From positions 1 to 7,906 of the forward strand of contig JAZGBC010000002.1 of the NCBI GenBank assembly GCA_036444495.1: DNA of 7,906 nucleotides, written 5' to 3'. Source of the DNA: JAZGBC01 sp036444495. Lineage in GTDB: Bacteria > Pseudomonadota > Alphaproteobacteria > Kiloniellales > J153. Below, piece after piece: positions 1 to 7,477 of the stretch; position 1 is the stretch's first letter, and the number at the start of each line of letters is the position of its first letter. The position numbers and the translations under genes are program-made. Under the pieces are notes generated by a model, which worked only from the letters and a program-made list of their open reading frames with translations, searched no databases and was not told the DNA's origin.

Positions 1-71
1 CGCTTGCCGGTCGCCGCCTCTACGGCCCGGGCGAGCGGCCCGCCGTCCAGTTCGCTTCGCGTGCGGATCAC
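1..71 (-). CDS. N-terminal fragment of a gene coupled to the LMW phosphatase; possibly fructosamine kinase family (partial)
   Basis: Only the first 23 codons are present; the gene runs off the left edge. A GTG start at 71-69 overlaps the TGA stop of the upstream phosphatase as GTGA, the usual sign of translational coupling. The readable N-terminus begins MIRTRSELDGGPLARAVEAA and continues TGK. An L-A-x-x-V-E-A-x-T-G-K/R pattern at the start resembles the N-terminal helix of bacterial fructosamine-3-kinase homologues. Those kinases are known to sit next to low-molecular-weight phosphatase genes in bacteria and are thought to act in protein deglycation. The existence of the gene is well supported by the overlap and uninterrupted frame; the family assignment rests on context and a very short stretch, so treat it as a guess. 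Confidence 0.5.
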   Translation of the reverse strand, partial: MIRTRSELDGGPLARAVEAATGK

Positions 72-553
72 AGGAAATCGCGTTCTATGGCCGCGATCAG
101 CCCGGGCACGCCGCGCTCGATCAGGTCGAGGCTTATCTCGTAATCCGGAGGTCCGCCGTAATAGGGGTCGGGTACGTCCCGGCCGAAGTGGGGATCCTCC
201 GCCGGCAGGTAGTCGAGGAACAGGCTCACGTTGCCCTTGCCATCGCCCGGTTGGAGCCCGCGCAGCTCGCGCACGTGGCCGCGGTCCATGCCCAGGATGA
301 GCGGGAAGTCGTCGAAATCCGCCTGGTGGAATTGCCGCGCCCGTTGAGCGCTCAGGTCGTAGCCGCGCTGGGCGGCGCAGCGGATCGCGCGCCCATCGGG
401 CGGTTCGCCCACGTGCCAGCCGCCCAGGCCCGCCGAGTCCACCGCCACGGCCCCATCGAGCCCTGCGGCGGCGAGCGCATGGCGCATGACCCCCTCGGCC
501 GTGGGCGAGCGGCAGATGTTCCCGGTGCAAACGAAAAGCACGCTGGCTGCCAT
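68..553 (-). CDS. Low-molecular-weight protein-tyrosine phosphatase family protein
   Basis: This is a complete cytoplasmic phosphatase of 161 residues, the normal size for the family. The N-terminal P-loop CTGNICRS (residues 9-16) supplies the nucleophile Cys9 and phosphate-binding Arg15. The distal DPYYGG motif (129-134) supplies the general acid Asp129 and the paired tyrosines common in bacterial members. The ATG at 553 is preferred over a TTG one codon upstream because AGGGGG (568-563) lies 9 nt before it. Family members hydrolyse phosphotyrosine through a cysteinyl-phosphate intermediate. Some also dephosphorylate sugar-phosphate adducts on protein amines, which would fit a deglycation role if the overlapping downstream gene is a fructosamine kinase. 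No tyrosine kinase or exopolysaccharide gene is visible beside it. It diverges from the sirtuin gene across about 70 bp. Confidence 0.93.
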   Translation of the reverse strand: MAASVLFVCTGNICRSPTAEGVMRHALAAAGLDGAVAVDSAGLGGWHVGEPPDGRAIRCAAQRGYDLSAQRARQFHQADFDDFPLILGMDRGHVRELRGLQPGDGKGNVSLFLDYLPAEDPHFGRDVPDPYYGGPPDYEISLDLIERGVPGLIAAIERDFL

Positions 554-622
554 CAAGTCATGCCCCCTGATTGCCCGGCCCCCTATCTCGCGGCCTTAGG
601 TCCGTCTATCATCTTGCCCGGC

Positions 623-1348
623 ATGCCGCAAACCGAGACGCGCGCGATCGTAGTCCTGACGGGCGCCGGGATTTCCAAGGAATCCGGGCTCGATACCTTC
701 CGCGATCCCGACGGCATCTGGTCCAAGGTGCGTCTTGAGGACGTGGCCACGCCCGAGGCCTTCGAGCGCGACCCGGCGCGTGTACACGCCTTCTACAACG
801 CGCGCCGCCAGTCGCTGATATCGCACAACATCCGGCCCAACGCGGCGCACGAGGCGCTCGCCCGGCTGGAGGCCCAGTGGCCGGGTGAGGTGCTGCTGGT
901 CACCCAGAACATCGACAACCTGCACGAACGCGGCGGCTCCAAGAACTTGGTGCACATGCACGGCGAGATACTCAAGGCGCGCTGCCTGGCCTGCCGCGAT
1001 GTCACCCCCTGGACCCAGGACATGGACCTGGAGACCGCCTGCCCGGCCTGCGCCACGCCGGGCCGGATGCGCGTGAACGTGGTCTGGTTCGGCGAGATGC
1101 CTTTCGAGCTGGACCGCATCTTCACCGCGCTGGAGACTTGCGATCTCTTCGTTTCCATCGGCACCTCGGGCAGCGTCTATCCGGCCGCCGGCTTCGTGCA
1201 GGAGGTGCGCATGGCCGGGCGCGTCCACACCGTGGAGCTGAACCTGGAGCCCTCGGAGGGCCACAGCCTTTTCGCCGAGCGGCACTACGGCCCGGCCAGC
1301 AAGACCGTGCCGGAATTCGTCGAACGAATCTTGAGGGAAGGCTGGTGA
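623..1348 (+). CDS. cobB: Sirtuin NAD+-dependent protein deacylase (CobB-like)
   Basis: A 241-residue cytoplasmic sirtuin that removes acyl groups from protein lysines using NAD+. In order: the NAD-binding GAGIS (14-18) and TFRDPDGIW (25-33); QNIDNLH (95-101); catalytic His113 in HMHGE; a structural zinc site Cys121/Cys124 and Cys140/Cys143; then GTSGSVYPAA. Tyr58 and Arg61 form the Y-x-x-R pair that in SIRT5 and E. coli CobB binds succinyl/malonyl groups, so both deacetylase and desuccinylase activity are expected. The frame is open upstream to 188, but that part overlaps the phosphatase on the other strand. ATG 623 places the NAD motif at the usual distance from the N-terminus, though it lacks an obvious Shine-Dalgarno. 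The uracil-DNA glycosylase gene starts 10 nt after its stop. Plausible targets include acyl-CoA synthetases such as the one encoded at 5276-7228, by inference only. Confidence 0.95.
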   Translation: MPQTETRAIVVLTGAGISKESGLDTFRDPDGIWSKVRLEDVATPEAFERDPARVHAFYNARRQSLISHNIRPNAAHEALARLEAQWPGEVLLVTQNIDNLHERGGSKNLVHMHGEILKARCLACRDVTPWTQDMDLETACPACATPGRMRVNVVWFGEMPFELDRIFTALETCDLFVSIGTSGSVYPAAGFVQEVRMAGRVHTVELNLEPSEGHSLFAERHYGPASKTVPEFVERILREGW

Positions 1349-1364
1349 AGGAGGGCTGGTGAGC
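1337..1364 (+). repeat. Near-perfect 14-bp tandem duplication at the sirtuin/glycosylase junction
   Basis: The two adjacent units GAAGGCTGGTGAAG (1337-1350) and GAGGGCTGGTGAGC (1351-1364) share 11 of 14 bases, including an identical GGCTGGTGA core. The first copy holds the TGA stop of the sirtuin and the second the GTG start of the glycosylase. A single ancestral copy would have given a GTGA stop/start overlap, so a small slippage duplication may have separated the two genes. Confidence 0.6.
1348..1354 (+). promoter_or_regulatory. Strong ribosome binding site for the UDG-family gene
   Basis: AAGGAGG is a perfect Shine-Dalgarno core, with 4 nt before the GTG start at 1359. This decides the GTG as start codon. 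It overlaps the last base of the sirtuin stop codon, so ribosomes finishing the sirtuin could reinitiate here. Confidence 0.75.
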
Positions 1365-1964
1365 ACGGAGGCCAAGGTTCTGGAATCCGGCCTGGAGGCC
1401 GTGGTCGCGGCGGCCCGCGCCTGCCGGGTCTGCGCCGCCCAGCTGCCGCTCGGGCCCCGGCCCGTGCTGCGCGCCAAGGCCTCCGCGCGCCTGCTGATCG
1501 TGGGTCAGGCGCCGGGCACCCGGGTGCACGAGACCGGGATTCCCTGGAACGACGCCTCGGGAGACCGCCTGCGTGACTGGCTGGCCGTGGACCGGGAGAC
1601 CTTTTACGACGAGGCGCGCATCGCCATCGTGCCCATGGGGTTCTGCTACCCGGGGCGCGACGCGCGCGGCGGCGACCGGCCGCCCAGGCCCGAATGCGCG
1701 CCGCTCTGGCATGGGCCGCTCAGGGAGAACCTGCCCCATGTGGAGATGACCCTGCTGGTCGGACTTTACGCTCAAGCCCATTACCTGGGTAAGCGCCGGC
1801 GCGCAAACTTGACCGAGACCGTGCGCGCCTGGGCCGATTACGCGCCCGGGTTCCTGCCCCTGCCGCACCCGAGCTGGCGCAACACGGCCTGGCTCCGGCG
1901 CAACCCCTGGTTCGAGGCCGAGCTTCTCCCCCCGCTGCGCGCGCGGGTGCATAGGCTGCTTTAG
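1359..1964 (+). CDS. Uracil-DNA glycosylase family protein, Fe-S type variant
   Basis: A 201-residue protein of the uracil-DNA glycosylase superfamily, expected to excise damaged bases from DNA. The first motif, VGQAPGTRVHETGIPWND (48-65), corresponds to the glycine-rich active-site motif seen as GEAPG in family 4. The C-terminal HPSWRN (His170 on) matches the leucine-loop/HPS region. Four cysteines at 22, 25, 96 and 113 (C-x2-C, then a pair 17 apart) reproduce the spacing of the 4Fe-4S ligands of family 4 enzymes. The first motif differs from the characterised families, with Gln for Glu and a conserved-looking HETGIPWND. It therefore belongs to a widespread proteobacterial subgroup whose substrate I do not know. 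The GTG start is set by the strong ribosome binding site. It is probably co-transcribed with the sirtuin and converges on the metallopeptidase gene with a 10-bp gap. Confidence 0.88.
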   Translation: MSTEAKVLESGLEAVVAAARACRVCAAQLPLGPRPVLRAKASARLLIVGQAPGTRVHETGIPWNDASGDRLRDWLAVDRETFYDEARIAIVPMGFCYPGRDARGGDRPPRPECAPLWHGPLRENLPHVEMTLLVGLYAQAHYLGKRRRANLTETVRAWADYAPGFLPLPHPSWRNTAWLRRNPWFEAELLPPLRARVHRLL

Positions 1965-1974
1965 TGGGGCGGGA

Positions 1975-2388
1975 TCAGGCCTCGGCCTCGAGGCGTTCCA
2001 TGTCTTCGTCGGAAAAGCCGAAGTGGTGCCCGATCTCGTGAATCAGCACGTGGCGCATCACGTTGATCAGGTCGTCACCGCATTCGCACCAGTAATCCAG
2101 GATCGGCCGCCGATAGAGGAAGATCATGTCCACCTCATCCGGCGTATCCATGACGCTCTTGCTGGTCATGTTCACGCCGGCGTAGAGGCCCAGTAGATCG
2201 AAGGGCGATTCGCACTCCATTTCCTCGAGCACCTCGTCGCTCGGGTAGTCCTCGACCTGGATCATGACGTCGCCCACGTACTGGCGCAGCTCGGTCGGGA
2301 TGGTGGCGTAGGCCTCGCGTGCGAAGGCCTCTATATCCGCCAGGTCCGGGGGCGTGGTGAAGCGCGATATGTCGTGCTTGCGTGCCAT
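1975..2388 (-). CDS. Minimal zincin metallopeptidase family protein (DUF1025/PF06262 type)
   Basis: A 137-residue small soluble protein with a single catalytic motif near its C-terminus, HEIGHHFGFSD (117-127). This is an HExxHxxGxxD zinc site with His117, Glu118, His121 and a possible third ligand Asp127. The N-terminal half is acidic and lacks a signal peptide or membrane segment. Family members are annotated as possible zinc metallopeptidases; physiological substrates are unknown to me. The frame is open to an ATG at 2484, but the extra 32 residues (Arg/Pro/Gly-rich) are atypical and there is no Shine-Dalgarno before that ATG. The start at 2388, giving MARKHDIS, matches the family's usual length. 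No strong Shine-Dalgarno precedes it either (GAGGA lies 13 nt away), so the start is not certain. It diverges from phhB. Confidence 0.88.
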   Translation of the reverse strand: MARKHDISRFTTPPDLADIEAFAREAYATIPTELRQYVGDVMIQVEDYPSDEVLEEMECESPFDLLGLYAGVNMTSKSVMDTPDEVDMIFLYRRPILDYWCECGDDLINVMRHVLIHEIGHHFGFSDEDMERLEAEA

Positions 2389-2507
2389 GTTATACCGAAG
2401 GTCCTCAGGCGCCCGGGCCGTTTTCTCCGGACACGGCTTGACCGCGCCGCCGCCCGAATCCAGTCTCAAGGCCCGGAATGACATAGTGCGACCGGGGGGG
2501 CAAGACC

Positions 2508-2798
2508 ATGGTCGAGAAGCTGAGCGGCGAGGCGCGCCGGCGGGCGTTGGCCGGGCTTACGGGCTGGTCGGAGGCCGAGGGCCGGGACGCCATAGAAAAG
2601 TCCTTCACCTTCAAGTCTTTCAACGCGGCCTGGGCCTTCATGTCACGTGTGGCTTTGGCGGCGGAGAAGATGGATCACCATCCCGAGTGGTTCAACGTCT
2701 ACAACCGGGTGGACATCACGCTCTCCACCCACGACTGCGGCGGCCTGTCCGAGCGGGACCTCGATCTGGCCAAGGCGATCGACGCTTACGCCGCCTAA
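2508..2798 (+). CDS. phhB: Pterin-4a-carbinolamine dehydratase (4a-hydroxytetrahydrobiopterin dehydratase)
   Basis: A complete 96-residue cytoplasmic enzyme that dehydrates 4a-hydroxytetrahydropterin, regenerating the cofactor used by aromatic amino acid hydroxylases. The signature EKMDHHPEWFNVYNRVD (53-69), followed by STHD, is present. It includes the catalytic histidines His57 and His58, and His75 as the third active-site histidine. The FxFxxFxxAWAFMxRVA helix (33-49) is also typical. The length equals that of the family. The start ATG 2508 follows a G-rich run (GGGGGGG at 2494-2500) that can serve as a ribosome binding site. No phenylalanine hydroxylase or other pterin gene lies in this window, so its partner must be elsewhere, or it serves a different pterin pathway such as molybdopterin metabolism. 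It is monocistronic as far as can be seen. Confidence 0.95.
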   Translation: MVEKLSGEARRRALAGLTGWSEAEGRDAIEKSFTFKSFNAAWAFMSRVALAAEKMDHHPEWFNVYNRVDITLSTHDCGGLSERDLDLAKAIDAYAA

Positions 2799-2835
2799 GC
2801 CGTCCGACGGACCCGGAATTTACTCACCGATTCGC

Positions 2836-2850
2836 TTAAGGGCCGGTTAA
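2836..2850. promoter_or_regulatory. TTAA-N7-TTAA, CtrA-box-like site
   Basis: TTAA (2836-2839), seven bases GGGCCGG, then TTAA (2847-2850) reproduces the full CtrA binding consensus of alphaproteobacteria. It stands out in very GC-rich surroundings. Its place is odd: it lies between the converging 3' ends of phhB and the dehydrogenase, not upstream of either. It could control an unannotated transcript, have a structural role, or be chance. Confidence 0.35.
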
Positions 2851-2876
2851 TTCGGGCTACCCCGCCTAGAACCGCT

Positions 2877-3632
2877 CTACTGCATGCGCAGGGCGCCGTC
2901 CAGGCGGATGGTATCGGCGTTCAGCATGGGGTTGCCGACGATCTCCATGACCAGGCGGGCGTACTCCTCGGGCTTGCCGAAGCGCTGCGGGAAGGGCACC
3001 TGGCCGGCCAGGTCGTCCTGCAACTCCTGGGGCATGTTGAGCAGCAGCGGCGTGGCGATGAGGCCCGGCGCGATGGTCATGACCCGGACGCCGATCTTGG
3101 CGAACTCGCGCGCGGCGGGCAGCATCATGCCCACGATCCCGGCCTTGGAGGCGGCATAGGCGGCCTGGCCGAGCTGACCTTCGCCGGCGGCGATGGAGGA
3201 GGTGGAGATGATGACGCCCCGCTCGCCGTCCTCCAGCGGCTCCGTGCCCGCCATGTCGGCGGCGGCCAGGCGCAGCAGGTTGAAGCTGCCGATGAGATTT
3301 ACCTGGATCACTTTCTCGAAGTCGGCGAGGGCCATGGGACCGTTCCGCCCCACGATGCGCTTGGCGGGCGCGATGCCGGCGCAGTTGATCAGCACCCGCG
3401 CCGGACCGTGGGCCTCGCGCGCCCGCGCCACCGCGGCCTCGGCGGCCTCCGCGCTGGCCACGTCGCAGGCGATCCCCAGGCCGCCCAACTCCTTGGCGAC
3501 GGCCTCGGCGCCCTCGGCGTTCACATCCAGCAGGCAGACCTTGGCGCCCGCGGCGGCCAGATAGCGCGCCGCCGCCGCCCCCAGGCCCGAGCCGCCGCCC
3601 GTCACGATCGCGCCGTGTCCTTTGACGTCCAT
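2877..3632 (-). CDS. SDR-family 3-hydroxyacyl-CoA dehydrogenase (HSD10/type 2-like)
   Basis: A complete 251-residue classical short-chain dehydrogenase. The cofactor motif TGGGSGLG occupies 11-18, and Asp36 after the second beta strand indicates NAD+ preference. NCAG lies at 83-86, and the catalytic residues are Asn112, Ser146, Tyr159 and Lys163 (YAASK). The segments GQAAYAASKAGIVGM, RVMTIAPGLIATPLL, VPFPQRFGKPEEYA and the ending RLDGALRMQ closely follow HSD17B10. This points to oxidation of short-chain 3-hydroxyacyl- or 2-methyl-3-hydroxybutyryl-CoA in beta-oxidation or isoleucine breakdown. The start ATG 3632 has AGGGAG (3646-3641) 8 nt upstream. It stands alone on its strand. The acetoacetyl-CoA synthetase 1.6 kb away would produce the chemically adjacent intermediate, but the two are not in one transcript. 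Confidence 0.9.
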   Translation of the reverse strand: MDVKGHGAIVTGGGSGLGAAAARYLAAAGAKVCLLDVNAEGAEAVAKELGGLGIACDVASAEAAEAAVARAREAHGPARVLINCAGIAPAKRIVGRNGPMALADFEKVIQVNLIGSFNLLRLAAADMAGTEPLEDGERGVIISTSSIAAGEGQLGQAAYAASKAGIVGMMLPAAREFAKIGVRVMTIAPGLIATPLLLNMPQELQDDLAGQVPFPQRFGKPEEYARLVMEIVGNPMLNADTIRLDGALRMQ

Positions 3633-3789
3633 GCCTATTTCTCCCTGCCGTCACGCTGGCTTGCTCGAATAGCGGCCAAAAGCGGCGGTTTCATAGCAGA
3701 CCCGCGCCCCCGAGGCGAGCCGGGATCGTGGAGGCCGGCCCCCCTGGCCGGGCGTTGCCGCCGGCCGCGGGAAGGCCCATATCTCCCCT

Positions 3790-4173
3790 ATGCCCGATTC
3801 GACCCCCGGCCGGGAGTTGGCTCCCTTCGATCCCGAGGCCTTCGCCCGCGACCGGGCGCGGGTGGATCGGGGCTTCTGGGCCAAAATACGCCGGACGCTC
3901 GGCCGGGTGCCCTTCATCGAGGAGGCGGTGGCCGCCTACTTCTGCGCCATCGACAAGGGCACGCCCCTTCAGGTGAAAGCCATACTGATCGGCGCACTGG
4001 CCTATTTCGTGGTGCCCACCGACCTGATCCCGGATTTCATCGCCACATTTGGTTTTACCGACGATGCGGTCGTGCTCTACGCCGCGGTCCGGGCGGTTTC
4101 CCCCCACATCAAGGAGCACCACCGCGCGCGGGCTCGCGCGGCGCTGGAGGGGCTGAACCAGCCCGGACTGTAA
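3790..4173 (+). CDS. YkvA family protein (DUF1232), small membrane protein
   Basis: A 127-residue protein with the DUF1232 core at about 55-103: PLQVKAILIGALAYFVVPTD, then LIPD (79-82), then a glycine and TDD (90-92). The segment 62-76 and the helix following the TDD motif (93-105) are hydrophobic and probably membrane-associated. The N-terminal 50 residues are charged and likely cytoplasmic. The molecular function of this family is not established to my knowledge. The ATG at 3790 is the only reasonable start, although the closest purine-rich stretch (GGAAGG) is 14 nt away, which suggests weak initiation. It diverges from the dehydrogenase across 157 bp and converges with the EamA transporter gene, leaving 8 bp between the stop codons. 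Confidence 0.87.
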   Translation: MPDSTPGRELAPFDPEAFARDRARVDRGFWAKIRRTLGRVPFIEEAVAAYFCAIDKGTPLQVKAILIGALAYFVVPTDLIPDFIATFGFTDDAVVLYAAVRAVSPHIKEHHRARARAALEGLNQPGL

Positions 4174-4181
4174 AGCGCACC

Positions 4182-5123
4182 TCACGGCTGGCCCCGGGCC
4201 GCCTCGCCGGCGGCGCGGGAGGCGGCGCGTTCGCGCGCCACCTGCGCCTCGCGCCGGGCGATGTAGACGGCCGAGGCCGCGATCACGGCGGCGCCCACCC
4301 AGGTCCAGAGGTCCGGCGCCTCGCCGAACATGAAATAGGCGATCACGGCGACAAAAGGCAGGCGCGCATAATCGTAGGGAATGACCGCCGAGGCGTCGGC
4401 CAGCGCGTAGGAGCGGGTGAGCCAGAGGTGCGCGATCGTCGCCATGCAGCCGAGCGCGGCGAGCAGGCCGAGGGTGGTCCAGCCCGGCCAGGTCCAGACG
4501 AAAAGCGCGGGGATGAGCGAGAGCGGCGTCATGAAGATCGCCATGTAGAGCACGATGGTCGCCGGCTGTTCGCTGCCCGAGAGCGACTTCACCATGAGCA
4601 CGGAGATCGCCATGAAAACGGCGGCCAGCATCGGCAGGCCCATGATCGGGGTGATCTCGGCGAAGCCGGGGCGCAGGATGATCATCACGCCGGCGAAGCC
4701 GATCAGCGTCGCGCTCCAGCGCCGGGCGCGCACGGTCTCGCCCAGCACCAGCGCCGCCCCCACCGTGGCGAACAGCGGCACGGTGAAGTTGAGCGCCACC
4801 GCCTCGGCCATCGGCAGGAGCGTTACCGCGGTGAACCAGGCGTACATGGCGATCAAGCCGGAGACGGCGCGCACGACATGCATGCCCAGGCGCTCGGTGC
4901 GCAGCGCGCCCATCCCCGTGCGCGCGAGCCAGGGCAGCATGACGGCCAGCGCGAAGAGGTTGCGGAAAAAGGCGATCTCGAAGGGGTGAAGCTCGACCGC
5001 GGCCAGGCGCACGAGCACGTTCATCACCGAGAAGCAGGCGGCCGCCGCGGTCATGTAGAGCGCGCCCTGGATGGGCGCCGGAATCGCCTTCAGGCGCTCC
5101 AGAAGCTCTCCGGAAGAGGGCAT
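4182..5123 (-). CDS. EamA/DMT-superfamily transporter (10-TM)
   Basis: A 313-residue inner-membrane protein with two EamA repeats of about five helices each, roughly 17-153 and 160-290, the usual size and layout of drug/metabolite transporters. Hydrophobic segments alternate with short charged loops. The end of the first repeat carries LNFTVPLFATVGAALVLGE, and the equivalent in the second repeat is IPYDYARLPFVAVIAYFMFG; both are typical of the family. The C-terminal 25 residues are an Arg/Ala/Glu-rich tail that should be cytoplasmic. The substrate cannot be read from sequence; relatives export or import metabolites such as amino acids, riboflavin or S-adenosylmethionine. The ATG at 5123 has no clear Shine-Dalgarno. 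It diverges from the acetoacetyl-CoA synthetase gene across 152 bp. Confidence 0.92.
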   Translation of the reverse strand: MPSSGELLERLKAIPAPIQGALYMTAAAACFSVMNVLVRLAAVELHPFEIAFFRNLFALAVMLPWLARTGMGALRTERLGMHVVRAVSGLIAMYAWFTAVTLLPMAEAVALNFTVPLFATVGAALVLGETVRARRWSATLIGFAGVMIILRPGFAEITPIMGLPMLAAVFMAISVLMVKSLSGSEQPATIVLYMAIFMTPLSLIPALFVWTWPGWTTLGLLAALGCMATIAHLWLTRSYALADASAVIPYDYARLPFVAVIAYFMFGEAPDLWTWVGAAVIAASAVYIARREAQVARERAASRAAGEAARGQP

Positions 5124-5275
5124 GATGGGCCAAGTTTACGTCGCCGGCGGGCGCACGGCCACCCGGCCCGCCCGCAACCCTGCCATGCGTTGGCTCGGCG
5201 GCGCGCTGGGACTGGAAGCGCCAAAGACGCTCGGTCATACTGCGGCCGGCCAATGACGAGACCCGAGACGACCCC

Positions 5276-7228
<1,953 letters not shown>

Positions 7229-7271
7229 GCGATTTCCCCGCGCCCATCCGGCCCGGGATCGGGGCCCTGGA

Positions 7272-7285
7272 CCGGCTGGAGCCGG
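7272..7285. repeat. GC hairpin 44 nt after the aacS stop
   Basis: CCGGC-TGGA-GCCGG is a perfect 5-bp stem with a 4-nt loop. No T-run follows, so it is a weak terminator candidate for aacS at best, perhaps acting to stabilise the 3' end. Confidence 0.35.
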
Positions 7286-7366
7286 CGCTCTCGGGCTAAT
7301 TCCAGACCCCCAGAGATCCTTAACGGAACCTGACCCCCGCTATGCCGTTTCTGCATGGCGCGAATT

Positions 7367-7381
7367 CCAATCGAGCATTGG
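7367..7381. repeat. Inverted repeat CCAAT-N5-ATTGG
   Basis: A perfect 5-bp inverted repeat with a 5-nt centre lies about 100 bp upstream of the 69-residue gene. The size and symmetry would suit a dimeric regulator's operator half-sites, or a short hairpin. It is followed directly by a second inverted repeat at 7388-7402. Confidence 0.3.
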
Positions 7382-7387
7382 TAAACC

Positions 7388-7402
7388 GGGTCCAACGGGC
7401 CC
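7388..7402. repeat. GGGTCC-AAC-GGGCCC hairpin
   Basis: As RNA this forms a 6-bp stem with one G-U pair and a 3-nt loop. It lies 75 bp before the start of the 69-residue gene and has no T-run after it. It may be part of a structured 5' leader if transcription starts upstream of it. Confidence 0.3.
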
Positions 7403-7464
7403 AGATTCCGATCAGGAAAAAACGGCGACACGGCTGCGGGACCCAGAGGGGCCGGGCCTTCGAC

Positions 7465-7470
7465 AAGGAT
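7465..7470 (+). promoter_or_regulatory. Ribosome binding site of the 69-aa gene
   Basis: AAGGAT, with an AAGGA core, lies 7 nt before the ATG at 7478. This is good spacing and supports translation of a gene that has no recognised homologue. Confidence 0.65.
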
Positions 7471-7477
7471 AAGCGTC

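Larger units (their letters stand above)
7229..7477. other. Non-coding stretch with small inverted repeats upstream of the 69-aa gene
   Basis: About 250 bp without a convincing gene and with visibly lower GC than the flanking genes. It holds three short inverted repeats (listed separately) and an A6 run at 7417-7422. I found no convincing sigma-70 -10/-35 pair; TTGGTA (7378-7383) followed 18 nt later by CAGATT is weak. A 24-codon frame from GTG 7225 to TAA 7299 overlaps the aacS stop as GTGA, but nothing else supports it. Confidence 0.5.

Noticed and set aside
188..622. N-terminal extension of the sirtuin by 145 residues
   Set aside because: It is antisense to the phosphatase, lacks family similarity, and would place the NAD motif far from the N-terminus.
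2389..2484. Longer start for the metallopeptidase at ATG 2484
   Set aside because: The extra 32 residues do not look like the family, and no Shine-Dalgarno precedes this ATG.
2438..2487. Sigma-70 promoter for phhB using TTGACC (2438-2443) or CATAGT (2482-2487)
   Set aside because: TTGACC has no reasonable -10 at 16-18 nt, and CATAGT has no -35 at the right spacing.
2804..2866. Terminator between phhB and the dehydrogenase
   Set aside because: TCCG-A-CGGA has a one-base loop, and the CCCGGAATT / AATTCGGG pair is imperfect with a long loop; neither has a T-run.
5213..5241. Promoter of aacS: TGGAAG - 17 nt - CATACT
   Set aside because: Only the -10 has a fair match (4 of 6) and the -35 is poor; too weak to annotate.
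5122..5256. 44-codon plus-strand frame starting MMGQVYVAGG between the EamA and aacS genes
   Set aside because: The SD-like GAAGAGGG is inside the EamA coding sequence on the other strand, and the product shows nothing recognisable; likely chance in GC-rich DNA.
7415..7460. Minus-strand rho-independent terminator using the A6 run at 7417-7422
   Set aside because: No stable stem lies next to the run on the correct side, and no minus-strand gene ends nearby.
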